DNA of 64,000 bases from Mesorhizobium sp. NZP2077 (GTDB lineage Bacteria > Pseudomonadota > Alphaproteobacteria > Rhizobiales > Rhizobiaceae): assembly GCF_013170805.1 (NCBI RefSeq), contig NZ_CP051293.1, forward strand, positions 682,001 to 746,000. Reading direction: 5' to 3'. The notes below the pieces were generated by a model, which saw only the letters and a list, made by a program, of their open reading frames with translations, had not been told where the DNA came from and did no database searches. This document shows positions 34,766 through 47,135 of this stretch, one piece after another. The position numbers and the translations under genes were made by a program. How positions within the stretch are numbered: position 1 is the first letter of the stretch; the number at the start of each line of letters is the position of its first letter.

Positions 34766-37700
34766 CTACTGCTGCTGGAGCTTCAGGATCCTGTTTGGTA
34801 CCGGCTGCTGATCGGTCTGCGGCTGGCGCCGTGGCAGGACCTGCTGCAGCAGCAGTCCCGGGTTAAGCTCCAGCGACGGCTGTCCGCGCATCGGCCGGCA
34901 GTTGGGAAAGCGCCCAATCGTGCCTTCCGGGCAGCGCCGCCTGAAGATCGGCTGGCACTGGCCATTGATCATCTGCGAGCCCGGAGCGCATTCCGTCTGC
35001 TGTCTTGGTTTGCGGCATGCGCCGTTGACCACCTCGGTCCCACGCGGACAGACACAGTCGCCATTCTGGTTGTGGACCTGGCCGCGTATGTCGCACTGCT
35101 GCTGTTGCGGCTGCTTGCGCCGGCAGGCATTGCCTTGCACCTCGGTACCCCTCGGGCAGACGCAATTGCCGTCGGAATCGTGGACCTGGCCACGGATAGT
35201 GCACTGGTCGGGCTTCGGCCGGACCGGTCGGCAGACGTTGCCCCTGACTTCCGTGCCTTCCGGGCAGACGCAATCGCCATTGGCGTTGTGGATCTGGCCA
35301 CGGATCGTGCACTGGTCAGGCTTCGGCCGGACCGGACGGCAGGCACCATTGCGTACCTCTGTCCCTTGCGGGCAGACACAATCGCCATCGGCATTCTGGA
35401 TCTGACCACGGATGGTGCACTGCTCAGGCTTCGGCCGGGCCGGACGGCAGGCACCGTTGCGCACCTCGGTCCCTTGTGGGCAGACGCAGTCGCCATCGGC
35501 ATTGTGGATCTGGCCACGGATGGTGCACTGCTCAGGCTTCGGCCTGTCTCTCACACATGCATTCGCTTGCCTGTCGAGATGCGTGCCGTCAGGGCAGTAG
35601 CAGCCATTGCCGTCCGAAGTCGGGACCGAACCGGGTATGGTGCAGCCTGGCTTGTCGGTCCTGACGCAGGCGCCGTTCTCCAGCGCCGTGCCGCGCGGGC
35701 AGATGCAGCGCCCGTCCTCGGTGCGGATCTGGCCTTCGAGCAGCACGCAGCGCTTCGGCGGCGGCACGGGGAGCGGCAGAAGGTTGGTGCCGCCGCCGGT
35801 GCACTGGCCGTTGCGGAAGGTGGTGCCTTCCGGGCAGACGCAGCGGCCAGCATCGTTCATGACGAAGCCTGGCGAGCACTCCTTCTTCATCTCATGGGTG
35901 ATGATGAAGGGGTGGCACGCATAGGCCTTGCCACGATCGCCCTGCGCGTTGGTCTGATCACCGCCCAGCACGTCGCCGCCGCCCTGCACCCGCGTATCAG
36001 GAGACAGGACGCCAACGCAGTTCTGGCCGTTGACGTTGCCCTGCAGATTGGCCAGGCGGCCATCGTCGGGGATGACCACGGTGACGTGATGCGACTGGCT
36101 TTCGCCGGCGCCGAGCGTCAGGTTGGCAATGCAGGAGGCCGGCAGTGTCGTCGGCTCCGGCGAACAGCCGAAGGGCGGGTCGATCGAGGTGATCGCAACG
36201 CCATCCAGCCGGCCGAGGCCTTCCACGCCGATCGCATCACCGATGCGAACCGGACCGGAGAAGGGGCTCGTTCCATCATTTGTGATGGTGATGTCGAACG
36301 AGCAGGGCTGGCCGAGCCGGCATTCGCGGTCGCCGGTCTTTTCGACACGGATGGTCGAAGAGCCGCCGCCCTTGGCGCAGGCCTGGCCGATCGGATAGAC
36401 GACGTCGTCGCCTTGCGCCGGCCCGTAGGAGCCGCGCGCGCAGTTCTCGAACTCGCCATTGGCCGAGACCGTCACGTCGAAGTGGCGGCTGGTCCCAGGC
36501 GTCATGACGGCGCCCGGAATCTGGCACGACAGCGCATTGGCCGGGACCGGTCCGCATGCCCATTCCGCACCGTCAGGAGTGACGGTCTGGATCTGGACGG
36601 GCGCGCCGCCCGATACCAGCGTGGCGGCATCGTTGACCCGCACCGGACCGGTGGGGGCCGCGGTGCCGCCGTTGGAGACGGTGATACGGCAAGATACGAC
36701 CGCGGCACCGGCCAGCGAGCCACTGCACACCTTGGTGATCCGCAGACCGGGCTGGCCGCCATTGGGATGACGGATGCGTTCCTTGGCGCAGGCCTTGTTG
36801 TTGGCAAGGTCGACCTCACCGGGGATGGCCTTGACCGCGGCGCAGTTCTCGACCGTATCCGACTGGTAGCCGGCCGGCATGACCGCCTTGACGAAGATTG
36901 GCGTCGAGGCGCCCGCCGGCAACGAGATGCCGGCATTGTCGCAGCGGAACTGGCCGGGGCCGTTCGGACCGCAAGTCCAGGGCGGGCTTGGGCCGAAAGT
37001 CGAAGAGGCCGGGGCGCCGCCGGGGTAGTTGTCGATCACCGTCAGCGGCCCGCTATAGGTTGATGTGCCGTTGTTGATGATGTCGATGACGAAGAGACAG
37101 ACGCCGTCGGCCGTGCAGACCTCGGTGCGGGCACGCTTCTTCAGGATCAGGTCGACCTTCTTCTCGACCGGCGGCTGGCAGTCGCGGTCACGATCGCCAC
37201 GGCGGCAGATCGGGATCGAGGCGCAGCCCCTGTCGTTTTGCTGGCTGCCGAACAGCGGCTTGCCGCTGGCCGGATAATTGTAGGTGGCGCAGTTACGCAA
37301 CACCTGGCCTTGCCAGCCGCCGGCCGGCCTGAAGCCGAGCTTGAGGTCGACAAAGGCGCCCGGATTGAGCGTGGTCACCGGATAGGTGCACGTCATCGGG
37401 GTGGCGCCGGGCACGCAGACCCAGGGCGGATTGGGCCCTGAACTCAGCGTCGAGCCGGCCGGCAGCGTCACCTCGTCGAGCACGATCTTGCCGTTATAGG
37501 GCGCGGTGCCGACATTGGTGACCCTGATGGTGAAGTCGCAGCCGCCGGCCATGGTGCAGCGCGGCACATCGGCATGCTTTTCCACCTTGAGGTCCGGTTC
37601 CTTGTCCCGTGGCGGACATTTCAGGTCCGGCGGGATGACGATGTCTATGGTCTGCGTGCAGCACAGGCCCCAGCCTTCCTTCGGGCCAGCATAGGTGTTG

Positions 37701-38746
37701 ATGCCCGTGACGATGATATGGATCGTCTCGCCGGGTGACGCGCCGACGATCTTCCAGTCGAGCACGCCGCCACCCACCGGCACCTTCTGGGCGTCGGGGA
37801 GGATGCTGATGCCCGATGTGGTGGTCGAAAGCTGCACCCACTTGCCGCCCATCTCGGGGCCGACCGGCATGTGGTAGATGAAGGCACCACCGCCGGGCAC
37901 GCAGTCGACCGTGCCGCGTTCGACCTTGAAGCATTCATGGTCGGTCGGAGGCGGGGGCTGCTTGTCGCATTTGGTGACGTCGATCTTGATCGACGTTTTT
38001 TCGCCGGTCGCGATGTTGCCGTCGTCCGGCTTGCCCGGATCCTGCGACGGGATGATGGAGCCCGTGCCGGTTCCGTTCGTCACCTTGATCAGGCCCTGGT
38101 TGTCGACCATCGTCGGCGCGGGAAACGCCGCGTGGTCGATCTTGGCCGTGATCTGGAAAGTGATGACGCGTTCATTGGGAGCGCCGACGCCGTCGAGATC
38201 GTCGGCGGAAAGCCGGAAATCGGAAACCGTCGCCGTATCGTTGGGATTTGTCGACGTGCTGATCGAAGCGCCGGGCAAAGGCCCGCCGGACGAATCCGTG
38301 CCGTCGCCGGCCACATGCACGCTGACGATCTGCAGGCCGTGCGGAAGCACGTCCTTGAAGTCGAGCTGGGCTTTCTTCAGCAGGGCCGCCAGGCTCGGGT
38401 TGGCAAAATTCTGCGGATCGCCGCGCACGCCGAAGCTCAGGAAATATTCGACATAGTCGCAGCTTCGTTGTCCGCCTTTCTTGGTGAAGAAGGGCACGAG
38501 CCGGCCCGGCTCCGGATTGACGATGCGTGGGTTGTCGAAATCGAGCTTGGGCTGGGTAACAGCGGTGTAGACATCAAAGGCGAAGCTTTGCACCGGGGTT
38601 AGGGTGGCGACCGCGATACCGGCCGCCATCAGCCAGCGCGCGCCGCGCCTGGCGTATGACAGGGGTTTCATGATCGTCTCCATGACAGTTGACTGCTTGT
38701 CGCTTGAGTTGTTTTCCGCGAGCGGGGAGAGTGCGAGATTTTTCAT
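34766..38746 (-). CDS. Large secreted protein with DUF11-like domains and Cys-rich tandem repeats
   Basis: A 1326-aa predicted secreted protein. The signal peptide core is about residues 36-56, after a long polar leader. AGGAGG lies 5 bp before the first ATG, so I kept it rather than the ATG at codon 26. Residues about 60-380 are unique. Four DUF11-like beta-sandwich domains follow at about 384-515, 530-655, 667-795 and 798-915, each with the V.N.GT.P..G pattern and paired cysteines. From 953 the protein is a chain of Cys-rich units (C...G.C.CP.GT....G.C). Five of these, residues 1068-1247, are near-identical 36-mers. The tail (1248-1326) is Gln/Pro/Arg-rich. It is coupled (10-bp gap) to the upstream secreted gene. 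I infer a disulfide-rich surface or envelope role; no function is known. Confidence 0.8.
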   Translation of the reverse strand: MKNLALSPLAENNSSDKQSTVMETIMKPLSYARRGARWLMAAGIAVATLTPVQSFAFDVYTAVTQPKLDFDNPRIVNPEPGRLVPFFTKKGGQRSCDYVEYFLSFGVRGDPQNFANPSLAALLKKAQLDFKDVLPHGLQIVSVHVAGDGTDSSGGPLPGASISTSTNPNDTATVSDFRLSADDLDGVGAPNERVITFQITAKIDHAAFPAPTMVDNQGLIKVTNGTGTGSIIPSQDPGKPDDGNIATGEKTSIKIDVTKCDKQPPPPTDHECFKVERGTVDCVPGGGAFIYHMPVGPEMGGKWVQLSTTTSGISILPDAQKVPVGGGVLDWKIVGASPGETIHIIVTGINTYAGPKEGWGLCCTQTIDIVIPPDLKCPPRDKEPDLKVEKHADVPRCTMAGGCDFTIRVTNVGTAPYNGKIVLDEVTLPAGSTLSSGPNPPWVCVPGATPMTCTYPVTTLNPGAFVDLKLGFRPAGGWQGQVLRNCATYNYPASGKPLFGSQQNDRGCASIPICRRGDRDRDCQPPVEKKVDLILKKRARTEVCTADGVCLFVIDIINNGTSTYSGPLTVIDNYPGGAPASSTFGPSPPWTCGPNGPGQFRCDNAGISLPAGASTPIFVKAVMPAGYQSDTVENCAAVKAIPGEVDLANNKACAKERIRHPNGGQPGLRITKVCSGSLAGAAVVSCRITVSNGGTAAPTGPVRVNDAATLVSGGAPVQIQTVTPDGAEWACGPVPANALSCQIPGAVMTPGTSRHFDVTVSANGEFENCARGSYGPAQGDDVVYPIGQACAKGGGSSTIRVEKTGDRECRLGQPCSFDITITNDGTSPFSGPVRIGDAIGVEGLGRLDGVAITSIDPPFGCSPEPTTLPASCIANLTLGAGESQSHHVTVVIPDDGRLANLQGNVNGQNCVGVLSPDTRVQGGGDVLGGDQTNAQGDRGKAYACHPFIITHEMKKECSPGFVMNDAGRCVCPEGTTFRNGQCTGGGTNLLPLPVPPPKRCVLLEGQIRTEDGRCICPRGTALENGACVRTDKPGCTIPGSVPTSDGNGCYCPDGTHLDRQANACVRDRPKPEQCTIRGQIHNADGDCVCPQGTEVRNGACRPARPKPEQCTIRGQIQNADGDCVCPQGTEVRNGACRPVRPKPDQCTIRGQIHNANGDCVCPEGTEVRGNVCRPVRPKPDQCTIRGQVHDSDGNCVCPRGTEVQGNACRRKQPQQQQCDIRGQVHNQNGDCVCPRGTEVVNGACRKPRQQTECAPGSQMINGQCQPIFRRRCPEGTIGRFPNCRPMRGQPSLELNPGLLLQQVLPRRQPQTDQQPVPNRILKLQQQ
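35006..35545 (-). repeat. Five tandem 108-bp coding repeats
   Basis: Five in-frame units of exactly 36 codons encode the pattern RPKP(E/D)QCTIRGQ...GDCVCP.GTEV..G.CRP. The two units nearest the 5' end of the gene differ by about two residues, and divergence grows toward the 3' end. The DNA keeps the same period: the phrase GGCTTCGGCC recurs every 108 bp at about 35212, 35320, 35428 and 35536. This fits expansion by slippage or unequal exchange, so copy number may vary between strains. Confidence 0.9.
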
Positions 38747-38756
38747 CTTCCCCTCC

Positions 38757-40718
38757 TCAACGTTCGCAGCTGACGGCTGGGGTGCGGAGCGGCAAGGTCA
38801 TCTTGCAGCAAGGGTAGTAGCCACCCTTGTCCTTGTCGGACTTCCTGTAGAAGCAAAGTCCAACATCCACTCTGTCGCCCGGATAATGGCCGGTGATGTT
38901 GATCGTGTAGGGCTTGCCGGGCGCATGCGACATGGGTGAAGTCACCCCGACGCCTGGCGTCCTGGACTGGGCCTTGATCGAATCGCCGCCGAAGCCGGCA
39001 TGGTCATGGAGATAGAGATCCGCCTCGAGGCCCGAAGGCGTGCAGTAGTACTGGACGTCCTCGACATCGAGACAGGGAGGCAGATTGCCGGGCGGTGGGA
39101 AGTCCGGCGGATAGAAGGGGGGCAGATAGCCGCCCGGGATTTCTTCATAATAGCCGGCACGGCCCTCGCAGGGATGCCAGACGGCGACGTCGCCGACATG
39201 GCCTTCCACCTCGGGATCCTCGAAATAGCCGTCGAAATCGACGAACCAGGAACCGAAGGGCGGCACGTTGGCCGGCTTGACCAGTTCCTTGGGCGTGATC
39301 TGGACGCCATGCACCGCGAGCGGCCCGCCGGCGGCGAGCTGGTCGGCAAGGGCTGGATTGTCACGCAGTTTGTCGCCGGTGTTGACCAGAGTCTGGGTGC
39401 AGACCGAGGTGTCGAGATTGCCGTCGGCGTCATAGCCATATTGCAGGTCGAGACCGCCGGCCGACTGCCGGTTGCCTTGGGGAAAACCGACCGCATATTC
39501 CTGCGGCGCTTCCACCCAGACCGATTCGGTCGCCGGATCGTCCGGGTTCTCAAGCCAGTAGCGGATGACCTCGCCCTTGCCGGAATCGGCGAAGCGGCTG
39601 TAATCGTAGCGGTTTTCGACCGGGCCGCGCTGCGCCAGGTACATGAAGCCGCTGTTGTCGAAGGCGATGTCGGTGACCGCGTAGTCCTTGTCGGCCTTGA
39701 CCGTCAATTCCCAGCGCGGGTCGCCGGCAAAGGTGCCGTCGCGGGCAATGCCCACCGACCAGATTTCTGACTTTTCGCCGACCGAATAATAGAGCCGGCC
39801 GCCATGATAGGAGACGGCCCAGACACGGCGTTCATCCTGCGTGTAACCCCAGGTCTCAGGGTCTTCCGAGTCGAAGGCGGCACCTTGTATGTCCATCACC
39901 GCGCCGTCGTCGGCGACCGGAGCCAGTCCATGCGCCGGGCGCCCGGCGACGCCATGATCGAAGGTGTCGATCAGTGCGCCGTTGGCATCGATGCGATGGA
40001 TCAGGCCGGTGTCGAGGTCGGAGGCGAAGAACTGGCGGTGGTTGGGATCGAAGGTGATATTTCCGATGCCGGGACCGCTGTTGGTGTCGATGTCGGCGAA
40101 TTTGGCGACCTGGCCGGTGATGCCGTCGATTTTCCAGATGGTGCCCGGTCCGCCGCCATTTTCGGTGCCGAACTGGCCTTTCATGAAGGTGGCGCCTGAT
40201 GTACCGCGGCGCTGCCGCTCCGGCCTGCCGTCACTGTCGGCGTCCGGCGTGACGATCTCGATGCCGTGCAGCGAGGTGGCGGCGGCGTAAAGGTTGGGAA
40301 TGCCGGACGGCACACCATCGCGCACGCCGTCATCATAGGTAAGGCCGAACACTTCGCCGATCTGGCCTGATGTCACCTCGAAAGGCGGCGGGGTAAAGAC
40401 GAGTTGGCCCGAGGCCGGGCCGCCGAGATGCGAAACGTCGAACACGCGCAAGGTGGCGCGCGTTGTGTCGATGAAGGTTTCGTCGACCGGATCGACGCCG
40501 GGCGGCAGGCCCTCATCCAAATTGGGAATGACGGTTCCGGGAAAGCCGGTGACCGCCATCGAGCCGGGATAGATGATCTGGGTTTCCTGCGCCTGGGCAG
40601 TGCCGGTAAGCCAAAGGCCGGCGGCAAGTGCCAGGGCCACCAAACCGCCACCGGCATAAGCGGTGCGGCGCAAGTAGCCATAGAGAGACGATGCGAACGA
40701 GCCGCGGATGCGAGACAT
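38757..40718 (-). CDS. Large secreted propeller-like protein of unknown function
   Basis: A 653-aa exported protein. The signal peptide is residues 1-43 (hydrophobic core LVALALAAGLWL, ending AQA/QETQ). The body has repeated beta-propeller-like strands (FDPNHRQFFASDLDTGLIHRID, YYSVGEKSEIWSVGI, DIAFDNSGFMYLAQRG), then a Pro/Tyr-rich linker (PGGYLPPFYPPDFPPPGNLPP) and a Cys-containing C-terminal domain ending near CFYRKSDKDKGGYYPCCKM. I chose the ATG at 40718 with GGGGGTAG upstream; an in-frame extension to 40994 has no coding character. The next gene starts 10 bp later and its [15 protein letters not shown] segment resembles this protein's C-terminal GLCFYRK...CCKMTLPL, which suggests a shared domain and joint function. 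Confidence 0.78.
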   Translation of the reverse strand: MSRIRGSFASSLYGYLRRTAYAGGGLVALALAAGLWLTGTAQAQETQIIYPGSMAVTGFPGTVIPNLDEGLPPGVDPVDETFIDTTRATLRVFDVSHLGGPASGQLVFTPPPFEVTSGQIGEVFGLTYDDGVRDGVPSGIPNLYAAATSLHGIEIVTPDADSDGRPERQRRGTSGATFMKGQFGTENGGGPGTIWKIDGITGQVAKFADIDTNSGPGIGNITFDPNHRQFFASDLDTGLIHRIDANGALIDTFDHGVAGRPAHGLAPVADDGAVMDIQGAAFDSEDPETWGYTQDERRVWAVSYHGGRLYYSVGEKSEIWSVGIARDGTFAGDPRWELTVKADKDYAVTDIAFDNSGFMYLAQRGPVENRYDYSRFADSGKGEVIRYWLENPDDPATESVWVEAPQEYAVGFPQGNRQSAGGLDLQYGYDADGNLDTSVCTQTLVNTGDKLRDNPALADQLAAGGPLAVHGVQITPKELVKPANVPPFGSWFVDFDGYFEDPEVEGHVGDVAVWHPCEGRAGYYEEIPGGYLPPFYPPDFPPPGNLPPCLDVEDVQYYCTPSGLEADLYLHDHAGFGGDSIKAQSRTPGVGVTSPMSHAPGKPYTINITGHYPGDRVDVGLCFYRKSDKDKGGYYPCCKMTLPLRTPAVSCER

Positions 40719-41207
40719 GGCACTACCCCCGTAGTCCAGGGGAGAAACGTCCGGGGCCGCCGCGCAAATCAGGGCAGGGCGCGGCGGTCCGGCTCGTTCT
40801 TCCCTGATCGAATTGTCTGCTTTCCTCGAAATCACGATACGCCTGCTCTTACGCAGGGTCAACGGAATCAGCGGAAAGCCCAGCGCATCGACTCCGTCCC
40901 GAAGGCGGTGGTCGCGCCGAGCTCCTGTTGTTCCCGGAGACCTGGGAGTCTCAGGGTTGCTGGTCATGGGGGCTTCCTTTCCGGGCCGCACCATGCAGCA
41001 CCTGGACGTCAGTCGCGCGCGGAGGTGGAAAGGTTCATGGAAGCGTTGCGCAGAATGCTTGCGCCCGATGCCGCCTGTTCTTATATACGCGCCAAGCCGT
41101 GCGGCGCCGGAACAACGGTGACCGAACGGGATTTCTTATGAACAGGGGCTTTCGTCGGAACGCCTTCATGGGTCCTGAAAAGCCTGCTTAGAGGAGAGAC
41201 TAGAAAA
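40719..41207. promoter_or_regulatory. Region between the secreted-protein operon and dnaK, with candidate heat-shock promoter
   Basis: About 490 bases without a convincing gene, holding divergent promoters. A candidate RpoH (sigma-32) promoter for dnaK is CTTGCG (41058-41063) and CTTATATA (41080-41087) with a 16-bp spacer, about 120 bp before the dnaK start. The dnaK ribosome binding site is AGAGGAGAG, about 12 bp before the ATG. Confidence 0.4.
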
Positions 41208-43124
<1,917 letters not shown>

Positions 43125-43150
43125 GCCACTTGTCGGCAAGATAATGCAGA

Positions 43151-43177
43151 AAGCCCGGCGCAAAGCCGGGCTTTTTT
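43151..43177 (+). terminator. Rho-independent terminator after dnaK
   Basis: AAGCCCGGC-gcaaa-GCCGGGCTT is a perfect 9-bp stem ending in a run of six T. It lies 27 bp after the dnaK stop codon and would limit read-through into dnaJ, allowing DnaK to exceed DnaJ. Confidence 0.85.
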
Positions 43178-43325
43178 GCAACCCTTTGTAGAAAAATCAC
43201 CGAAAATCACAGACGGGACAGCGCTGGCCCTAGCATCCGGGCAGCACCGCTCCTAAATCGAGAAAACGTGCCGGCAAACGACGCCACAAGCATCAAGACG
43301 TTGAGCATCCGGACTGCGGGAAAAA

Positions 43326-44456
43326 ATGAAAGCTGATTTCTACGAAACGCTGGGCGTGCAAAAGGGCGCCGACGAGAAGGAGCTCAAGAGCGCTTTCCGC
43401 AAGCTCGCCATGCAGTTCCATCCCGACCGCAATCCCGGCGATCATTCCTGCGAGCACAAGTTCAAGGAAATCAACGAAGCCTACGAGACGCTGAAGGACC
43501 CGCAGAAGCGCGCGGCCTATGACCGTTTCGGCCACGCCGCCTTCGAACAGGGCGGCATGAATGGCGGCGCGCAAGGCTTTGGCGCCGGCGGCTTCGCCGA
43601 CATCTTCGAGGATATTTTCGGCGACATGATGGGCGGGCGGCAGCGCCGCTCGTCCGGGGGCCGCGAGCGCGGCGCCGATCTGCGCTACAATATGGAAATC
43701 TCGCTGGAAGAGGCTTTTGCCGGCAAAACCGCGCAGATCCGCGTGCCGGCTTCGATCTCGTGCTCGGAATGTTCGGGCAGCGGCGCCAAGCCGGGGACCC
43801 AGCCGGTGACCTGCTCGATGTGCAACGGCCACGGCAAGGTGCGCGCCACGCAAGGCTTCTTCTCGATCGAACGCACCTGCCCGCAATGCCAGGGCCGCGG
43901 CCAGACCATCAAGGATCCGTGCCCGAAATGCGCCGGCCAGGGCCGCGTCACGGAGGAACGTTCGCTGTCGGTCAACATTCCAGCCGGCATCGAGGACGGC
44001 ACCCGCATCCGGCTGGCCAATGAGGGCGAGGCCGGCCTGCGCGGCGGGCCTTCGGGCGACCTCTATATTTTCCTGGCGGTAAAGCCGCACGAATTCTTCC
44101 AGCGCGATGGCGCCGATCTCTACTGCAAGGTGCCGATCTCGATGACGACGGCCGCGTTGGGCGGCTCCTTCGAGGTGACGACGCTGGACGGCACCCAGAC
44201 CAAGGTGAAGGTGACCGAAGGCACGCAGAACGGTCGCCAGTTCCGCCTCAAGGGCAAGGGCATGCCGGTGCTGCGCCAGCCCAATGTCGGCGATCTCTAC
44301 ATCCAGACCGCGGTCGAGACGCCGCAGAACCTCACCCGGCGCCAGCGCGAATTGCTGGAAGAGTTCGAACAGCTCTCCTCGCAGGACAATTCGCCGCAAT
44401 CGAGCGGGTTTTTTGCCCGCATGAAGGATTTCTTCGAATCCTTCGGCGAACGTTGA
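43326..44456 (+). CDS. dnaJ: Hsp40 co-chaperone DnaJ
   Basis: Co-chaperone that stimulates the DnaK ATPase, 376 aa. The J domain is residues 1-70 with HPDRNPGD, followed by the G/F region (about 76-110). Four zinc motifs are visible: [24 protein letters not shown] and CPKCAGQG. The C-terminal substrate-binding domains follow. GCGGGAAAAA precedes the ATG. The terminator upstream and 200-bp gap suggest it has its own promoter as well. Confidence 0.97.
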   Translation: MKADFYETLGVQKGADEKELKSAFRKLAMQFHPDRNPGDHSCEHKFKEINEAYETLKDPQKRAAYDRFGHAAFEQGGMNGGAQGFGAGGFADIFEDIFGDMMGGRQRRSSGGRERGADLRYNMEISLEEAFAGKTAQIRVPASISCSECSGSGAKPGTQPVTCSMCNGHGKVRATQGFFSIERTCPQCQGRGQTIKDPCPKCAGQGRVTEERSLSVNIPAGIEDGTRIRLANEGEAGLRGGPSGDLYIFLAVKPHEFFQRDGADLYCKVPISMTTAALGGSFEVTTLDGTQTKVKVTEGTQNGRQFRLKGKGMPVLRQPNVGDLYIQTAVETPQNLTRRQRELLEEFEQLSSQDNSPQSSGFFARMKDFFESFGER

Positions 44457-44605
44457 CAGACCAGGAATGGCGCGTGATCAGATGAAACGCGCCGCATCCC
44501 AGGACGCGACCAAATCTATCTTATCCACGACATCGGCAGGGTCGTGCCTTGCCTTGCGCTGCTCAGGTGTTAAGTAACCTGGGGGAAGCGCTGAGGAGAG
44601 CTTGC

Positions 44606-45211
44606 ATGACACGTGGTCCCGGCCTGCGGAAGGCGCTTGCCGAAAAGTTCGACGACGAGCTCAAGTTCTTCAAGGGCTGGATCGACAAGCCGAAGACGGT
44701 CGGCTCGATCGTTCCGACGAGCTCGATCACCGCGCGCAAGATGGCCTCGATCGTCAATCCCAGGTCTGGCCTGCCGGTGCTTGAGGTCGGTCCCGGCACA
44801 GGCGTCATCACGCGTGCCATCCTGGCCCAGGGTGTGCGGCCCGAAAACCTCTATGCCGTCGAATACAACACGGATTTCGTGCGCCATTTGCGCGGGCTCT
44901 ATCCCGGCGTCAACATCATCGAGGGCGATGCCTTCAACCTCAACGCCACGCTTGGCGAGAGGAGCGGCATGATCTTCGATTCCGTCGTATCGGGCGTGCC
45001 GCTGCTCAATTTCCCTGTCGCCCAGCGCATCGCCTATATCGAGAGCCTGCTCGACCGCATCCCGGCCGGACGTCCGATCGTGCAGCTGACCTACGGCCCG
45101 ATGTCGCCGATCCCGGCCGGCCGTGGTGACTACACGGTCAAGCATTTCGATTTCATCTTCCGCAACATCCCGCCGACGCAACTCTGGATCTACCGCCGCG
45201 AAGCGCACTAG
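44606..45211 (+). CDS. pmtA: Phospholipid N-methyltransferase PmtA (Rhizobium type)
   Basis: SAM-dependent enzyme methylating phosphatidylethanolamine toward phosphatidylcholine, 201 aa. The N-terminal FFKGWIDKPKTVGSIVPTSS is the membrane-binding region typical of the Agrobacterium/Rhizobium PmtA family. Motif I is VLEVGPGTGVIT, then YAVEYNTDF (SAM ribose contact). IPAGRPIVQLTYGPMSPI and IPPTQLWIYRR match the family C-terminus. I chose the ATG at 44606, preceded by GAGGAGAG. Confidence 0.88.
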   Translation: MTRGPGLRKALAEKFDDELKFFKGWIDKPKTVGSIVPTSSITARKMASIVNPRSGLPVLEVGPGTGVITRAILAQGVRPENLYAVEYNTDFVRHLRGLYPGVNIIEGDAFNLNATLGERSGMIFDSVVSGVPLLNFPVAQRIAYIESLLDRIPAGRPIVQLTYGPMSPIPAGRGDYTVKHFDFIFRNIPPTQLWIYRREAH

Positions 45212-45223
45212 GGTGGTGCCGAT

Positions 45224-45341
45224 ATTCAGGTCAGGCCGGTCTGCAAATGGCGGCTCCCTGCGCTTCCGGTGCTCACGTACGAAAAGTACGCTCCGCTCCG
45301 GTTCTCGGAAGCCACTATTTTCGACTCGGCCTGACCTGAAT
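45224..45341. repeat. Palindromic repeat element downstream of pmtA
   Basis: Perfect 14-bp ends ATTCAGGTCAGGCC and GGCCTGACCTGAAT bound a 118-bp element. Its interior holds a nested palindrome CGTACGAAAAGTACG and inverted GCTTCCGG / CCGG...GGAAGC segments. It looks like a mobile or dispersed intergenic palindrome rather than a simple terminator. Confidence 0.65.
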
Positions 45342-45450
45342 CTCAGCACACCCTTCACGCGTTTGTCCTCAAATCGGTTTCGATTTTTCGGCTGCGGCGC
45401 GTTGATTTGATCGAACCTTGGCTGTACCTGTCCGGGAACAAGGGTGGCCA

Positions 45451-46047
45451 ATGGCAGTGATCCCGAAAATCCTCGTCTTCGCCGGCTCGGTGCGCAGCGG
45501 CGCCTATAGCGGCAGGACCGCCGACGTAGCGCAGAAGGAACTTGCGGTGCAGGGCGCCGAGGTCACCCGCATTTCGCTCGCCGATTATCCCTTGCCGATC
45601 CTCGACGAGGATCTGGAGAAGGAAAAGGGTGTGCCCGAAAATGCCCACAAGCTTGCGCGGCTGATCATCGCCCATGACGGGCTGCTGATTGCCACGCCGG
45701 AATATAACGGCTCGATCCCGCCGCTGCTCAAGAACACGATCGACTGGGTGAGCCGCGTGCGCAGGCATGGCGGCCGGACGGTCAGGCCGCTTGCCGGCAA
45801 GGTTGCCGGGCTGTGCTCGTCGTCCAACGGCCACTTTGCCGGCATACGCTGCGCCAACCATCTGCGCGCCGTTCTGGTGCGTTGCCAGATGGAGGTGGTG
45901 ACGCCGGAATGCTCGGTGCCGGACGGCGGCGACGCCTTTGACGAAGGCGGCAATTTCCGTGACGAAAGACTGTACAAATCGATGGAGCATCTATGCCGCA
46001 CGCTGATCGAAACCTCGCGCATGCTGTCGACCCGGATCGAGGCGTGA
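45451..46047 (+). CDS. NADPH-dependent FMN reductase family protein
   Basis: Flavodoxin-fold reductase of the ChrR/YieF type, 198 aa. The FMN phosphate loop is [16 protein letters not shown] at the N-terminus. [24 protein letters not shown] is the diagnostic flavin-binding and dimer segment. Likely substrates are quinones, azo or metal compounds, but physiological function is unclear. It is followed closely by pyrF, with which it may be co-transcribed. Confidence 0.87.
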   Translation: MAVIPKILVFAGSVRSGAYSGRTADVAQKELAVQGAEVTRISLADYPLPILDEDLEKEKGVPENAHKLARLIIAHDGLLIATPEYNGSIPPLLKNTIDWVSRVRRHGGRTVRPLAGKVAGLCSSSNGHFAGIRCANHLRAVLVRCQMEVVTPECSVPDGGDAFDEGGNFRDERLYKSMEHLCRTLIETSRMLSTRIEA

Positions 46048-46058
46048 TCGCCGCAACC

Positions 46059-46757
46059 ATGCAGCCCCACTCCATGAAGGAAAGACTGATCGTCGGCCTC
46101 GACGTGCCGACCGTGAAAGAGGCCGAGCAGGCGGTGCGCGAACTCGACGGCGTCGTCTCCTTCTACAAGATCGGCTATCAGCTGGCCTTTGCCGGCGGGC
46201 TCGACTTCGCCAGGGAACTGGCCAGCGGCGGGACAAAAATCTTCCTCGACATGAAGCTGCTCGACATCGACCACACGGTGGCCAAGGGCGTCGAGAACAT
46301 CGTCAAGATGGGCATGACCATGCTGACCATCCACGCCTATCCGAAGGCAATGAAGGCGGCGGTGGAAGCGGCGCGGGGCAGCGAGCTTTGCCTGCTCGCG
46401 GTGAGCGTGCTGACCTCGATGGATGAGCAGGACATGATCGATGTCGGCTATGAATATGACCCGCACACGCTGGTGCTCAGGCGCTCGGAACAGGCGCTGC
46501 ATGCCGGCATGGGCGGCATCGTCTGCTCGGCCGCAGAGGCCGAAGCGGTGCGCCGCATCGTCGGCCCCGACATGGCGGTGGTGACGCCCGGCATCCGGCC
46601 GGCCGGCAGCGACCATGGCGACCAGAAGCGTGTGGTGACGCCGGCGCAAGCGATCCGCAACGGCGCCAGCCATCTTGTGGTGGCCCGCCCGATCGTCGCG
46701 GCAACCGACCGCCGCGCGGCGGTGCAAGCGATCCTCGACGAAATGCGCTCTGCATAG
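46059..46757 (+). CDS. pyrF: Orotidine 5'-phosphate decarboxylase
   Basis: Final step of UMP synthesis, 232 aa. The N-terminal [17 protein letters not shown], the catalytic [15 protein letters not shown] (Lys-Asp-Asp array) and the phosphate site [18 protein letters not shown] are diagnostic. The start is uncertain: ATG at 46059 (chosen), ATG at 46074, or a GTG at 46044 overlapping the upstream stop; none has a clear ribosome binding site, which fits translational coupling to the FMN reductase gene 11 bp upstream. Confidence 0.93.
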   Translation: MQPHSMKERLIVGLDVPTVKEAEQAVRELDGVVSFYKIGYQLAFAGGLDFARELASGGTKIFLDMKLLDIDHTVAKGVENIVKMGMTMLTIHAYPKAMKAAVEAARGSELCLLAVSVLTSMDEQDMIDVGYEYDPHTLVLRRSEQALHAGMGGIVCSAAEAEAVRRIVGPDMAVVTPGIRPAGSDHGDQKRVVTPAQAIRNGASHLVVARPIVAATDRRAAVQAILDEMRSA

Positions 46758-46786
46758 TTTCCAAAGAACCGCTTCGGAGAAGAACA

Positions 46787-47074
46787 ATGCCAAAGGGATA
46801 CTGGGTTGCTCGTGTCGATGTGCGCGATGCCGAAGGTTACAAGGACTATGTCGCCGCCGCCAAACCTGCCTTCGAGCGGTTCGGCGCGAAATTCCTGGCG
46901 CGCGGCGGCGAGCATGAAAAGGCGGAAGGGCCGGGGCGCGCGCGCAACGTCATCATCGAATTCGAGTCGCTCGCCGCGGCGCATGACTGCTACCATTCGC
47001 CGGAATATCAGCGCGCGGTCGCCATCCGCCAGAAGGTCGCCGACGGCGAGATCGTGCTGGTCGAAGGCGCCTGA
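46787..47074 (+). CDS. DUF1330 family protein
   Basis: A 95-aa ferredoxin-like dimeric alpha-beta protein of the DUF1330 family: YWVARVDVRDAEGYKDYVAAA, FLARGG and YHSPEYQRAVAIRQ are characteristic. Function of the family is unknown. GGAGAAGAAC precedes the ATG. It lies 29 bp after pyrF and is probably the last gene of that transcript. A CCGTTTC-acg-GAAACGG hairpin follows 15-20 bp after its stop. Confidence 0.85.
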   Translation: MPKGYWVARVDVRDAEGYKDYVAAAKPAFERFGAKFLARGGEHEKAEGPGRARNVIIEFESLAAAHDCYHSPEYQRAVAIRQKVADGEIVLVEGA

Positions 47075-47135
47075 GCTTCAGAGCTGTTCACCGTTTCACG
47101 GAAACGGCGACCCGCTCTAAGCCCCGTTGCTTGAC

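Noticed and set aside
35006-35545. CRISPR array
   Set aside because: The regular 108-bp period is in-frame coding repeats with no unique spacers.
34694-37063. 789-codon plus-strand frame opposite the Cys-repeat protein gene
   Set aside because: It runs antisense to a clear secreted-protein gene, and its apparent repeats are just the mirror of the 108-bp units.
40719-40994. N-terminal extension of the propeller-like protein
   Set aside because: The extension is Arg/Pro-rich, lacks a ribosome binding site and would bury a normal signal peptide that starts at 40718.
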